Notes: a model not told the origin generated them from the letters alone. DNA of 64,000 nucleotides from Haloarchaeobius amylolyticus (GCF_026616195.1 NZ_JANHDH010000001.1:62001-126000), one strand, 5' to 3'. Shown: positions 26,001 to 34,001, counted from the stretch's first letter. Translations and numbers: made by a program.

Positions 26001-27227
26001 GTCGGCCTTGCGCTCTAGGTGGCGGTTCATCTGCTCCGCCTCGGCGCGAGCGAGTTCCGCCTGCTCGCGAGCGTCACGGGCCTCCTGGATCTGCTCACGG
26101 AGCGCGTCACGCATGGACCCGAACCCGTCGTACAGCCGCCCGATGTTGTCGATGCGGTGGGTCTCGAACTCGACGTTGAGGTTCCCCTCCTCCATCTGGG
26201 TGGTCTTCGAGGTGAGGCGGTCGATGGCGGACGCGGTGTTGCGCCCGATGACCGTCCCGACGAGGACGATGAGGGTCATCCCCGCGAGGGTCGCGTACAG
26301 GCCCCACTGGCTCACGTCGTTCACGAAGCCGTAGACGTTGCCGGTCGGGGCGCTCACGGTGACGACCATGTTCCGACCCGGCACCGCCGCGTAGCTGGTC
26401 ACGTACTCGTCGTCGCCGTAGTCACCGCCGACCGTCTGTGCCACCGGCTCCGGTGCCGACCCGAACTGCTCGACGCCGGTCCCGGACTGCGAGAGCTGAT
26501 AGAAGTTGGCGCCGGTGAACTGGTTGCCGACGACGGTGCCGTCCTCCATGTTCCCGGTGTTCGCGAAGACGATCTCGTTCTGGTCACCGAGAATCATCGT
26601 CGTCTCACCGTCCTCGACGGCCATGGTCTGTGCGTAGTTGGCCACGTCGACGGTGGTCACGATGACCTCGCTCCCACTGCTCGCCTTCACGGGGTAGGCG
26701 TAGGCGACGACGGTCGTCCCCTCGTGGTCGACGTAGGAGCTGTAGATGATACCACTATCGCCGTCGACGGTCGTCTTCTCGGCGAGGGTCGACGCCCACG
26801 GCGTCTGCAACTGGCCGAGTTTGGCGTCCTCCTGGTCGTTGTGCGTGGTCGCGGTGACGGTGTTGGAGGGGAGCTTCACGTAGTACATGTCCCGGACGCC
26901 ACGTTCGAACTGCAACACCTGCGTCCGCCCCTCCAGAGTGGCGTCGATACGCGTCTCGTTGCCGTTCTCTACCTCCTCCCGTAACGCGATGTTCTGTGTG
27001 ATGACGATGTTCCGTTCGTCCCACTGGCGCAAGTTACGGGCTTCCTGTCCTGCACGGTCCTCGAGTCTGTCGTTGACGCTGTTCTCGACCTCCTCTGTGA
27101 TCTGGCCAGTCGCGACGAACCCCACCGCCCCGACAGCCAGGCCCATTATGAGGAGCGCGATACCGAATTTCAGCGCATAACTTCTCCGAATAAAGTTTGG
27201 TATGAGTCGACGAAGCGGGCCCAGCAT
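23094..27227 (-). CDS. Methyl-accepting transducer (dCache-type) with ~610-residue acidic tail
   Basis: 1377 residues from ATG at 27227, supported by a TATA box 29 bp upstream. TM1 is at about 17-38, an extracellular dCache-like sensor at about 40-300, TM2 (WGLYATLAGMTLIVLVGTVI) near 306-326, and two HAMP segments follow. A long methyl-accepting coiled coil has its hairpin tip at about 586-605 (IAEQTNMLALNANIEAARSG). The normal transducer ends near residue 766. The rest is an Ala/Asp/Glu low-complexity tail with FGE/FGD motifs, a VEADA tandem repeat and the terminal DDMFSFAQSEPNDDE. Most haloarchaeal transducers are under about 850 residues. It converges on the che operon and shares motifs with the CheA linker. 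Confidence 0.92.
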   Translation of the reverse strand: MLGPLRRLIPNFIRRSYALKFGIALLIMGLAVGAVGFVATGQITEEVENSVNDRLEDRAGQEARNLRQWDERNIVITQNIALREEVENGNETRIDATLEGRTQVLQFERGVRDMYYVKLPSNTVTATTHNDQEDAKLGQLQTPWASTLAEKTTVDGDSGIIYSSYVDHEGTTVVAYAYPVKASSGSEVIVTTVDVANYAQTMAVEDGETTMILGDQNEIVFANTGNMEDGTVVGNQFTGANFYQLSQSGTGVEQFGSAPEPVAQTVGGDYGDDEYVTSYAAVPGRNMVVTVSAPTGNVYGFVNDVSQWGLYATLAGMTLIVLVGTVIGRNTASAIDRLTSKTTQMEEGNLNVEFETHRIDNIGRLYDGFGSMRDALREQIQEARDAREQAELARAEAEQMNRHLERKADEYRDVMQSVSDGDMTQRMNAESESEAMADIAREFNHMIGEIEETTAQLKNFANEVATSSEEVTASSEEVRSASEQVTESIQEISDGADRQNDSLQRVSQEMSGLSTTIEEIASSSNEVADLAERTAETGRDGREAAQEAIDRMQALEDNREVVTDQMGDLEKEMEQIDELIDFISEIAEQTNMLALNANIEAARSGSSGEGFSVVAQEVKELAEETKDAAEDIEKRLETIQSKTQQSVRSVEGASEQISATTEAVEETVTALDEIADYATSTNTGVQEISAATEEQAASTEEVVAMVDEAATISEETTAEAENVAAAAEEQTTALTEVSKSASDLANQASRLSEALDRFETDVDDVYEFGTSEELFEDVETRDPEEIEAATEAVGELTAGDSDLDLGDADPAPAEEQETEAPMDAPAEGQGGLGSPATFGEETTPSPDAGDGAADDFAPVDDASFGEESDEDELGLDDVDDVNADDYDLDAAATAGAAAEDDSAADSFGAEPAPEPADVEIEGDAVEAEAGAVDAEAETDAQTESTDAVAPEDTDSPGIAFGEEEPDEAETATETDEPVEADDGLELDADAVEDPDSTADDEPVEAEAAAESGAEADPLADSADPGDYEADIDLGSDADDEFEGFEPFEGGEETEPAGDEAEVDAADAETQTETEAGVDTEPSTDDEGETDLDADAGAESDAAGMEPDESSDEWETVDAAAASESADWEAGEDADAEGSWAADDEFAADETAEADWEVGETADADAEPQYGADDEWAATEPADASWETDEAPPGWETDDTAVEADPADTDAAVDSDDAVEADAVEADAVEADAVEADAVEADAAEPEAEAESIEAEPMDAADTEAGSAPEADSVAEDDSESTTGLSFGADAEAETEDEADRDTDDIDRELGEALDFDDDPLAETTDDGPEETETKEVPGMDDIDFGDESDEEDLDVDEEDGSEDDMFSFAQSEPNDDE
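23502..23576 (-). repeat. Five perfect 15-bp tandem repeats inside the transducer gene
   Basis: The unit GGCGTCGGCTTCGAC is repeated five times without mismatch (75 bp). On the coding strand it encodes repeated V-E-A-D-A in the acidic tail. Being an in-frame multiple of three, copy changes would alter tail length without a frameshift. Perfect identity suggests recent expansion or slippage. Confidence 0.9.
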
Positions 27228-27249
27228 ATGGTCGAAACGGTAGGTACCA

Positions 27250-27260
27250 GAATATAAAAC
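27250..27260 (-). promoter_or_regulatory. TATA box of the transducer gene
   Basis: GTTTTATATTC on the minus strand is centred about 29 bp before the ATG at 27227, the spacing for a leaderless archaeal transcript. This supports the chosen start over the longer open frame upstream. Confidence 0.65.
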
Positions 27261-27408
27261 AACACCGGAGATTATCACCTGTGAAAACCGGAGATACCGG
27301 CGGGCTCGGCACCCCCACATTAACCTGACGGCCGTTTTCGGTCTCGGCAAAACCTTCGTCGGACCCGACCCTGCGTGATAAAGTACAAGCGGGTCACAGA
27401 CGAACGAG

Positions 27409-28605
27409 GTGACGATGGGACCCGCGGACCTGACGGAGTACGTCGAACACGCCACGGAGGTCGTCGCTACCTCGCCGGAGCTAGGCCTGCGGAACACCCA
27501 GCTCAGGCTCGTCGAACCGTTCCTCGAGGCCCTCGGCTGGAACGTCAGGGCCCCCGAGGTCGAGGCCGCGTTCCACGTCCCCGGTGCCGAGGCCACCGTG
27601 GACTACGCGCTCCTCGCGGACGGCAGACCGACCGTGTTCGTCTTCACGCGCCCGGCCGAGGAATCGCTCGGCACAGACGACACCGACCAGCTCTCCGAGG
27701 CCATGCGAGCAGCCGGGGTATCGTGGGGCGTGCTCACGAACGGTCGGCAGTTCGCCTTCGCCGGCTCGAAGGACGGGGAGACGGAGTGGGCAGAGTGCGA
27801 CCTGCAGGGACTACCGGAGCGGTCGACGGTCCTCGAACACTACACGCGAGCGCGGGCCATCGAGCGAGCACGCACCCGTACCCGGGCCGAGCGCGAGACT
27901 GCCGCAGAACGTCTCGAAGACGCGGGCGACGAACTGGTCGAGGCGCTCACCACGGAGTTGCAGGCGGCGACCGACGGGGCTGCCGCTGCCGACCTCGAGA
28001 CCGCGACACGCGAGTTCGTGCAGCGACTGGTCCAGTCGTTCCGGTCGGATGACGGCACAGGGAGTCGTCCGACCGGGACTCCGCGAGACGGCACAGAAGC
28101 GGGTCCAGCCGGTGTCTCCGACGCTGCGGAAGTCGAGGCAGAAACAGAGGACACCGAGACCTCGGTCGAGCCCGCACAGGAGTCGGTCGACGACGCTGCC
28201 TCGGCCTCCGACAGACAGGACGGTGTCCAGACGGTCGCGGCCGCCTCGGCCGGCGGGGACGGCGAGTTCGTCGCCCGGTTCTTCAGGGACCGGACCTCCG
28301 TCGGAGCGGTCGGTTGCTCCACGGTCGAAGGGGCGATGGGGCAGATCGTCGACTACCTCGTCGAACAGCACCACCTCGCCGGGTCCATCTCCCTCCCGTA
28401 CTGTCCCGACGAGGACGAGACCGCCGTCCTCCACCGGGAGCCCGTCCATCCCGATGGACGACCGATGCGACCGGCTGTCGAACTGGAGAGCGGACCGTTC
28501 CTCTGGACGGGTGGCGACCTCGAGACCCAGCGGGCACGACTGGAGGACCTCGCCTCGCGGGCGGGACTCCGGGTGATGTTCCAGGGCGACTGGCGCACGA
28601 GATAG
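27409..28605 (+). CDS. HsdR-N-like (type I restriction R-subunit N-terminal-like) protein, nuclease residues unclear
   Basis: A 398-residue acidic protein from GTG at 27409; an ATG lies six bases on. A TATA-like GATAAAGTA sits about 28 bp upstream. Residues ~20-130 resemble the N-terminal domain of type I restriction R subunits: RNTQLRLVEPFLEALGWNV, VDYALLADGRPTVFVF, WGVLTNGRQFAFAGSKD. The PD-(D/E)xK core is incomplete: D is present in VDYAL, but the E/Q-x-K strand reads VFVFT. The middle is a coiled-coil/low-complexity stretch (ERARTRTRAERETAAERLED, then an Asp/Glu/Ser region); the C-terminal ~100 residues form a second domain (FVARFFRDRTSVGAVGCSTV). No methylase or specificity gene is near. 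Similar stand-alone proteins occur in haloarchaea, but their role is unknown to me. Confidence 0.65.
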   Translation: MTMGPADLTEYVEHATEVVATSPELGLRNTQLRLVEPFLEALGWNVRAPEVEAAFHVPGAEATVDYALLADGRPTVFVFTRPAEESLGTDDTDQLSEAMRAAGVSWGVLTNGRQFAFAGSKDGETEWAECDLQGLPERSTVLEHYTRARAIERARTRTRAERETAAERLEDAGDELVEALTTELQAATDGAAAADLETATREFVQRLVQSFRSDDGTGSRPTGTPRDGTEAGPAGVSDAAEVEAETEDTETSVEPAQESVDDAASASDRQDGVQTVAAASAGGDGEFVARFFRDRTSVGAVGCSTVEGAMGQIVDYLVEQHHLAGSISLPYCPDEDETAVLHREPVHPDGRPMRPAVELESGPFLWTGGDLETQRARLEDLASRAGLRVMFQGDWRTR

Positions 28606-28813
28606 GGCAGTCCGCGGGACGAACCGCAGGTAGAGGCTGGGCCCGCGGGCTGGTAGGTGCTTCAGGTGGCGAGGAGGGCGGCCCGGACATCGGGACGACG
28701 AACAGCAGTAACTCCTCAGGTGTCATCGAACCCGCCCATGTCGATGTCGTCGATACCGGAAGGTCGCTGGGGGGTGCGGAGGGGTTAATCCTCCTGATTG
28801 GGTACGGTCGGGC

Positions 28814-29806
28814 ATGCACATGCTCGTCGACGGCGAGTGGCGGGAAGGCGCGTACCAGACCACGAACGAGGACGGAGAGTTCGACAGGCAGGAGACCAGT
28901 TTCCGTGACTGTATCTCGAACGAGGAGGACGCCCGGTTCCAGCCCGAGGCCGACCGATACCATCTGTACGTCTCGCGGGCGTGTCCCTGGGCACACCGAG
29001 CGATGGTCGTCCGCCGGCTCCTCGGTCTGGAGGACGTGGTCTCCATGGACGTCGTCGACCCGTACCGCGACACCGACGGCTGGCAGTTCACGCCCGAGAA
29101 GGACGACTGCACGACCGACTCCATCATGGACGCCGACTACCTGCGTGAGGTGTACACCGCGGCCGACGACTCCTTCACCGGGCGCGTGACCGTGCCCGTG
29201 CTGTGGGACCGGGAGGAGGAGACCATCGTCAACAACGAGTCCGAGGAGGTGATCAAGATGTTCGCGGACGCGATGGCCGGCCTCGGGACCACCGGCGTCG
29301 ACCTCTACCCAGACGCGCTCCGCGACGAGATCGACGCGGTCATCGAGGACATCTACGAACCGATCAACAACGGTGTCTACCGCGCCGGTTTCGCCGACTC
29401 GCAGGCCGCCCACGAACGGGCGGTGGCCGACCTCTTCGGGGCGCTCGACCACTGGAACGAGGTGCTCGCCGACCAGCGCTACCTCGTCGGCGAGCGCCTC
29501 ACGCTCGCGGACGTCTGCCTGTTCACGACGCTCGTCCGGTTCGACGAGGTCTACCACACCCACTTCAAGTGCAACGTCCGCCACGTCACCGACTACGACC
29601 ACCTGTGGGGTCACACCCGCGAGCTGTTCCAGCTGCCGGGCGTCGCCGAGACGGTGAACATGGCCCACATCAAGGAGCACTACTACACGACCCACGGTGA
29701 CGTCAACCCGAAGAAGCTCGTCCCGGTCGGACCCGCCCCCGACTTCGCTGGGTCACACGACCGGGACTCCCTCGCGGGTGGGCCACCCGAGGGGCTCCTC
29801 GACTGA
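28814..29806 (+). CDS. Glutathionyl-hydroquinone reductase-like (Xi-class GST) protein
   Basis: A 330-residue protein of the ECM4/YqjG family. The catalytic motif is CPWAHR with Cys57 in YVSRACPWAHRAMVVRRLLG; VPVLWDREEETIVNNESEEV is the thioredoxin-fold thiol-binding loop, and the all-helical C-terminal domain (LVGERLTLADVCLFTTLVRF, then NVRHVTDYDHLWGHTRELFQ) is complete. Bacterial and fungal members reduce glutathionyl-hydroquinones. Haloarchaea are known to use gamma-glutamylcysteine in place of glutathione, so that thiol is the likely partner; this is inference. A second ATG at residue 3 is possible. It is monocistronic. Confidence 0.88.
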   Translation: MHMLVDGEWREGAYQTTNEDGEFDRQETSFRDCISNEEDARFQPEADRYHLYVSRACPWAHRAMVVRRLLGLEDVVSMDVVDPYRDTDGWQFTPEKDDCTTDSIMDADYLREVYTAADDSFTGRVTVPVLWDREEETIVNNESEEVIKMFADAMAGLGTTGVDLYPDALRDEIDAVIEDIYEPINNGVYRAGFADSQAAHERAVADLFGALDHWNEVLADQRYLVGERLTLADVCLFTTLVRFDEVYHTHFKCNVRHVTDYDHLWGHTRELFQLPGVAETVNMAHIKEHYYTTHGDVNPKKLVPVGPAPDFAGSHDRDSLAGGPPEGLLD

Positions 29807-29874
29807 CGACCCGTCTCGTTTATAACTGAACCGGTGTGACCGAGTGGGTGCGGACTGTTCATTCCGTTCACAGT

Positions 29875-29899
29875 AACAGAAACAATCCGTTTTTCTGTT
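29875..29899. promoter_or_regulatory. 8-bp inverted repeat, operator or terminator hairpin
   Basis: AACAGAAA (29875-29882), nine bases, then TTTCTGTT (29892-29899), in a T-rich context. It lies 66 bp past the GST-like gene stop and over 230 bp before the next gene. The T-rich 3' arm would fit an archaeal terminator; the symmetry would also fit a regulator site. Confidence 0.4.
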
Positions 29900-30083
29900 T
29901 ATTCGATTCACAGCACGAATGAATTCGCTCTCGATTGTATCGAATCCTGTACAGTATAGCCAACTTATATCTTGTGGCCGAGGTTTCGAGGGGGTCGGTC
30001 CCCTGCCTAGGTTACGGCCCAGATAGAAAAGTAAATAACTCGTTTCACCACGGGGTATGTCTTTTGTTAATGCCCCAGTAGAG

Positions 30084-30089
30084 TTATAT
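30084..30089 (+). promoter_or_regulatory. TATA box of the pilin-like vWA gene
   Basis: TTATAT is centred about 43 bp before the ATG at 30130, implying a leader of about 15 bases. It is the closest AT-rich TATA-like hexamer to that start. Confidence 0.5.
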
Positions 30090-30129
30090 CCAAGGTCGAG
30101 ATGTATTAACACAGCAACTACCGAGAGAC

Positions 30130-33100
30130 ATGACCTCACCACCATCACCCACACGCGAGCGCCGAGGGGTCTCCCCCATCGTCGGCCTCGTCGTCCTCAT
30201 GGCCCTCGTCGCGATCGCGTCGGGGCTCATCCTGCTCAATGCCACGACTGTCACCGACTCGGTCCAGCAGGGTACGGAGATGCGGAGCGCCGAGTTGACG
30301 CTGGCGGAGGCCAGCGCCAAGTTGCGAACGCTCTCCTACCAGGACGTCGGCGACGTCAGCTCGCTCGACCTCACCGGAAAGGACACACAGGACGCGAAGA
30401 TACGGGACGACGGACGGATATCGTTCCAGCTCAACGGGCACGACGCCTGCCGGGCGTCGATGGACCTCGGGTCCGTCATCTACGAGAACGAGAACGGCGA
30501 GTCCGTCGCCTACCAGGCCGGTGGTGTCTGGAAGAACACGACCGCTGGCTCGGTGATGGTCTCTGCACCGAGCCTCCAGTACCGCGTCAGTTCGGACGAG
30601 AAGCGGCCGATCCACACCCTCGACTTCCCGGTGGTGGACGTCGAGGGTCGCATCGACGACTCGGGTGAGGTCACCGCGCGCAAGACGACGAACCGGAGCC
30701 AGCGGGAGGCGTTCGAACGCGGCCTCTGTCTCCCCGTCTCCGAGAACAGCACGCTCGACCGCGTCCGGACGATCACGATAACGGTCGAGAACTCGACCTA
30801 CAGCGAGGCCTGGAACCGGTACCTGCAGGACGAACTCGCGGGCAACATCCTCGAGAGCGACTACTACCCCTCGAACGGCACGATGTCCTACACGGTTCCG
30901 CTCGGCCAGAGCATCCACCCTGACGAGTTCGTCGTCGGTGATGCGCAGGTTCGAGCCGCGCTCTGGGGGACCGGAACGACCGAAATCAAACTGAACGGCG
31001 ATAACTCTCCCCACAAGGGGACAACCATCGACAGTTACAATTCCACGGTGAATCCCTACCCCGTCCAGAACGGAGAGGAATCGATGATCGTGAACAACGG
31101 GCCGGTCACGCTCCTCCCTCATGCGGTCGTCGAGGGCGACATCGCGGCTGATGGGCCAGTCGATTCCCAGCCGAACTCGGAGGTCTACGGGAACATCTCC
31201 TACAACGGAACGGCAGAGAAGGACGGGACCGTCACTGGAAAGTGGTACAGTGGCTTCGAGTATGCCGACAACGTCATCCCGGCGATCGACGACGAGGTCA
31301 CCTTCACCGTCGACTCGGCAGTGCTCTCGAACCACAACCGGGAGACGCCGGTGTTCGATGCGAATTACTCCGATTCGGTCCGCCAGTCGGGGACCGTCGA
31401 GTCCGGCGTCTACCTGACCGAGAACTTCGACGTCGACAGTGGCGAATCGGTCACCTTCGACACCAGTGACGGCAGCGTTGTCGTCGCGGTGAACCGGTCG
31501 GCGGACATCCAGGGCCGCATCGAGGTCGAAGGTGACGGGCAGGTTCGCCTGTTCGTGATGGACGACGTGACGGTCGGCGGGGAGGTGAAGTCCCTGGACG
31601 GCGGGAATCTAACCAACGATTCGACGAGCTTCTGGACCTTCGCACGCGCCGGTGCGGACGTCACCTTCCAGCAGGATGCTGAGTACACCGGTGTCGTCTA
31701 CGCACCCGGACCGTCTGGTGAGACGGTGCTCGAAGGGCAAGGCGCCACTGGAGGCACCGAGGTCTACGGCGCGGTCGTCGGTGGACAGGTCGAGATCGAG
31801 AAGGGAGCACTCCTCCACTTCGACGAGGCGGTCCGAACCGGGAACCTCGACTCCGACGGCGACGGGATTCCGGACTCCGCCGACCCGAACAACAACGTCT
31901 CCGACGGTGACCTCGACGGTGTCCCGGACTACTACGACGACTGTCCGGACGGTGCCTCGGGCGCCACCGGTGAGAACGGCTGTGCCGGCGTCGACGAGGA
32001 CGAGTCGAAGAACGCGCTCGTCGTCAACCAGTCGAAGGCGCGCGTGAACGTCGCCGGCTCGGTCGTCGCCGACGTCGAGGAGACGACGAAGCAGGTCGGC
32101 GAACGCGAACCCCTCGACGTCGTGTTCGTCATCGACGACTCCGGCTCGATGGGGAGTCCCGAGGTCAACAAGCTCCACAACGGGTACTACGAGGCGACCG
32201 GCACCTACGGGAACTGGAGCGAGTGGCAGTCTCCGGAGAACGCGTCGTACGTCCATCCGGGAGACCACAAGTGGGGCTTCGACGTCGTTCCTTCCGGTCA
32301 GCAGTGGGAGGTCCAGTACCTGCAACCACAGTACATGGACCCCGACCAGGAGGTGCTCGGTCCGGGTCGGCAGGCTGACTTCAGGAAAGACAACGGTGGC
32401 GACAGGGACGCCGTCGAGCAGGTCCGTCGGCGGGTCGAGAACAGCAGCAAGACCTACCAGGTCCCCAGCGGCGAGGTCTGGCTCGTCTCGACCGACCCCG
32501 ACCCGGACGAGTGGGAGATCGGCGACCCGAGTTACCAGACCGAGTGGTTCTTCCCCGGGGAGACGTTCGAATCCGCGAACTGGAACTACTACGAGCGCTA
32601 CAGCCTCGGTAACGACCCCGACGACGAGCGTGAGGACGCCATGCAGACGTTCATCGGGATGCTGAACGCGTCCCGGGGTGACCGGGTCGGTGTCGTGTCG
32701 TTCACCACGAGCAACTCCCCCAACGCGGAGGTCCGCCACGACATCCAGACCGCCGGGTCGTACTTCGACGGGGCGAACACCAGCCTGAACCTCCAGTCCG
32801 GCGGCGGGACCCCGATGGAGGACGCGATCGAACGTGCAGAGCAGGAACTGGAACAGGGCGACAACGACAAGAAGGTCATGGTGTTCCTCACCGACGGCCA
32901 GCCCGACGGTGACAAGGACGACGTCCTCGACGCGGCCGAGGACCTGCCCGAAGACATCCAGATACAGTCGATCGGACTCGGTGGCAACACCGACGAGGAC
33001 CTCCTGCAGGACATGGCCGACGCGACCGAGGGGAACTTCTCGCAGGTCGGTGACTCCGCGGACCTCAACGAGACGTTCCGGAAGATCGCGGGTGAGGTGA

Positions 33101-33912
33101 CCAAGGAGAAGGTCAAGGTCATCCAGCACAAGAACACCAGCCTCTCGCTGAACTTCGGCGGCCAGTCCGTCGAACTCGAGAACGTCAGCGTGGAACCGGA
33201 CGGGACCGACACCATCGAGTCCGCCGACATCTCCGCCATCGACGTCGGGGATTACTTCTCGGTCTCGGCGACCTCGCACAACTGCGAGGACATGACCGAC
33301 CCGTGGGAGAACACGTCCCACGACGGCGAGGAGTACGGGCACGTCACCTGCGACGGCATCAACAGCTCGAACCCGACCTACCAGTCGCAGTCGAACGCCT
33401 CCGACACGTACCACGAGACGTACGTCGACGGCGAGACGGTCCCGCCGTCTTCGGAGTTCACCGCGGGCTGGTACAAGGACAGTTCGACGCCGTTCCGTGA
33501 CGTCATCAGCAACTACGAGAGCCAGACCGGCCTCGACCTCATCGACGAGTCGTCGGGGACGTTCGACCTCGGGGAGAACGACGCCATCATCGTCGTCAGG
33601 CTCAACCACGGCTCCGAGGACACGGACTTCGTGGTGTTGCACTTCGACGCCTACGACACCTCGGTCTCGTATCCCGTTCCGCCCGGTGGGTCGAACAACT
33701 CGAACGACGCGGCCAGCAACTCCAGTAGCGACAACAGCTACGTCGTCGACGTCGACAAGGACACCATCGAGATCGGCGACAACGAATCGAACCGCATCGC
33801 CGTCGTTCCCGACGCGACGATGCCACCGGCTGACGCCACGCTGTCGGCCAGCCAGCCGGCCGGTCCCTCGCTGACGCTCCACGCGGCCTCCCGGGCACGA
33901 CCCGCGGTCTGA
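30130..33912 (+). CDS. Surface protein with type IV pilin-like N-terminus, TSP3-like repeats and vWA domain
   Basis: A 1260-residue protein. Residues 9-36 (RERRGVSPIVGLVVLMALVA, then hydrophobic) match an archaeal class III (type IV pilin) signal, with cleavage expected after Gly13. The following ~550 residues are a beta-rich, Asn/Ser-rich ectodomain with many N-x-S/T sites. Residues ~574-610 carry calcium-binding thrombospondin-3-like repeats (DSDGDGIPDSADP, DGDLDGVPDYYDDCPD). A vWA domain begins at about 660, with MIDAS D669-x-S671-x-S673 (VVFVIDDSGSMG), GGGTPMEDAI and FLTDGQPDGD. An insertion of about 160 residues splits the MIDAS loop from the next helix. The C-terminus shows no PGF-CTERM or LPXTG-like signal. 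It is probably an envelope-anchored adhesin. Confidence 0.82.
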   Translation: MTSPPSPTRERRGVSPIVGLVVLMALVAIASGLILLNATTVTDSVQQGTEMRSAELTLAEASAKLRTLSYQDVGDVSSLDLTGKDTQDAKIRDDGRISFQLNGHDACRASMDLGSVIYENENGESVAYQAGGVWKNTTAGSVMVSAPSLQYRVSSDEKRPIHTLDFPVVDVEGRIDDSGEVTARKTTNRSQREAFERGLCLPVSENSTLDRVRTITITVENSTYSEAWNRYLQDELAGNILESDYYPSNGTMSYTVPLGQSIHPDEFVVGDAQVRAALWGTGTTEIKLNGDNSPHKGTTIDSYNSTVNPYPVQNGEESMIVNNGPVTLLPHAVVEGDIAADGPVDSQPNSEVYGNISYNGTAEKDGTVTGKWYSGFEYADNVIPAIDDEVTFTVDSAVLSNHNRETPVFDANYSDSVRQSGTVESGVYLTENFDVDSGESVTFDTSDGSVVVAVNRSADIQGRIEVEGDGQVRLFVMDDVTVGGEVKSLDGGNLTNDSTSFWTFARAGADVTFQQDAEYTGVVYAPGPSGETVLEGQGATGGTEVYGAVVGGQVEIEKGALLHFDEAVRTGNLDSDGDGIPDSADPNNNVSDGDLDGVPDYYDDCPDGASGATGENGCAGVDEDESKNALVVNQSKARVNVAGSVVADVEETTKQVGEREPLDVVFVIDDSGSMGSPEVNKLHNGYYEATGTYGNWSEWQSPENASYVHPGDHKWGFDVVPSGQQWEVQYLQPQYMDPDQEVLGPGRQADFRKDNGGDRDAVEQVRRRVENSSKTYQVPSGEVWLVSTDPDPDEWEIGDPSYQTEWFFPGETFESANWNYYERYSLGNDPDDEREDAMQTFIGMLNASRGDRVGVVSFTTSNSPNAEVRHDIQTAGSYFDGANTSLNLQSGGGTPMEDAIERAEQELEQGDNDKKVMVFLTDGQPDGDKDDVLDAAEDLPEDIQIQSIGLGGNTDEDLLQDMADATEGNFSQVGDSADLNETFRKIAGEVTKEKVKVIQHKNTSLSLNFGGQSVELENVSVEPDGTDTIESADISAIDVGDYFSVSATSHNCEDMTDPWENTSHDGEEYGHVTCDGINSSNPTYQSQSNASDTYHETYVDGETVPPSSEFTAGWYKDSSTPFRDVISNYESQTGLDLIDESSGTFDLGENDAIIVVRLNHGSEDTDFVVLHFDAYDTSVSYPVPPGGSNNSNDAASNSSSDNSYVVDVDKDTIEIGDNESNRIAVVPDATMPPADATLSASQPAGPSLTLHAASRARPAV

Positions 33913-34001
33913 CGGGACCGGTGGCCGCAGCCTGCGACCCTACACCCGTCACGCCGCGACCAATCACGCCTTTTTTGCTGTGCCACTGGCCACTGGGGAG
34001 T

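Larger units (their letters stand above)
29807..30129. other. 323-bp AT-richer intergenic region upstream of the pilin-like vWA gene
   Basis: No credible gene is present. The stretch is clearly AT-richer than its surroundings and holds an 8-bp dyad (29875-29899), a small palindrome CTGTACAG (29947-29954), a TATA-like ACTTATAT near 29963, and a second TTATAT 41 bp before the next ATG. A minus-strand open frame across it is non-acidic and Cys-rich, unlike haloarchaeal proteins, so I treat it as chance. Confidence 0.6.

Noticed and set aside
23094-27596. Longer version of the transducer starting at 27596
   Set aside because: The extra 123 residues are non-typical and cross the TATA box at 27250-27260. 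The ATG at 27227 gives a proper short N-terminus before TM1.
28716-28787. Minus-strand short frame ending IDDIDMGGFDDT, resembling the acidic motifs of CheA and the transducer
   Set aside because: Only about 22 codons between stops and no start. It could be a relic of an acidic protein tail, but chance cannot be excluded; not annotated.
29753-30154. 133-codon minus-strand frame across the spacer before the vWA gene
   Set aside because: Non-acidic, Cys-rich and unlike haloarchaeal proteins; overlaps promoter elements and the start of the vWA gene.
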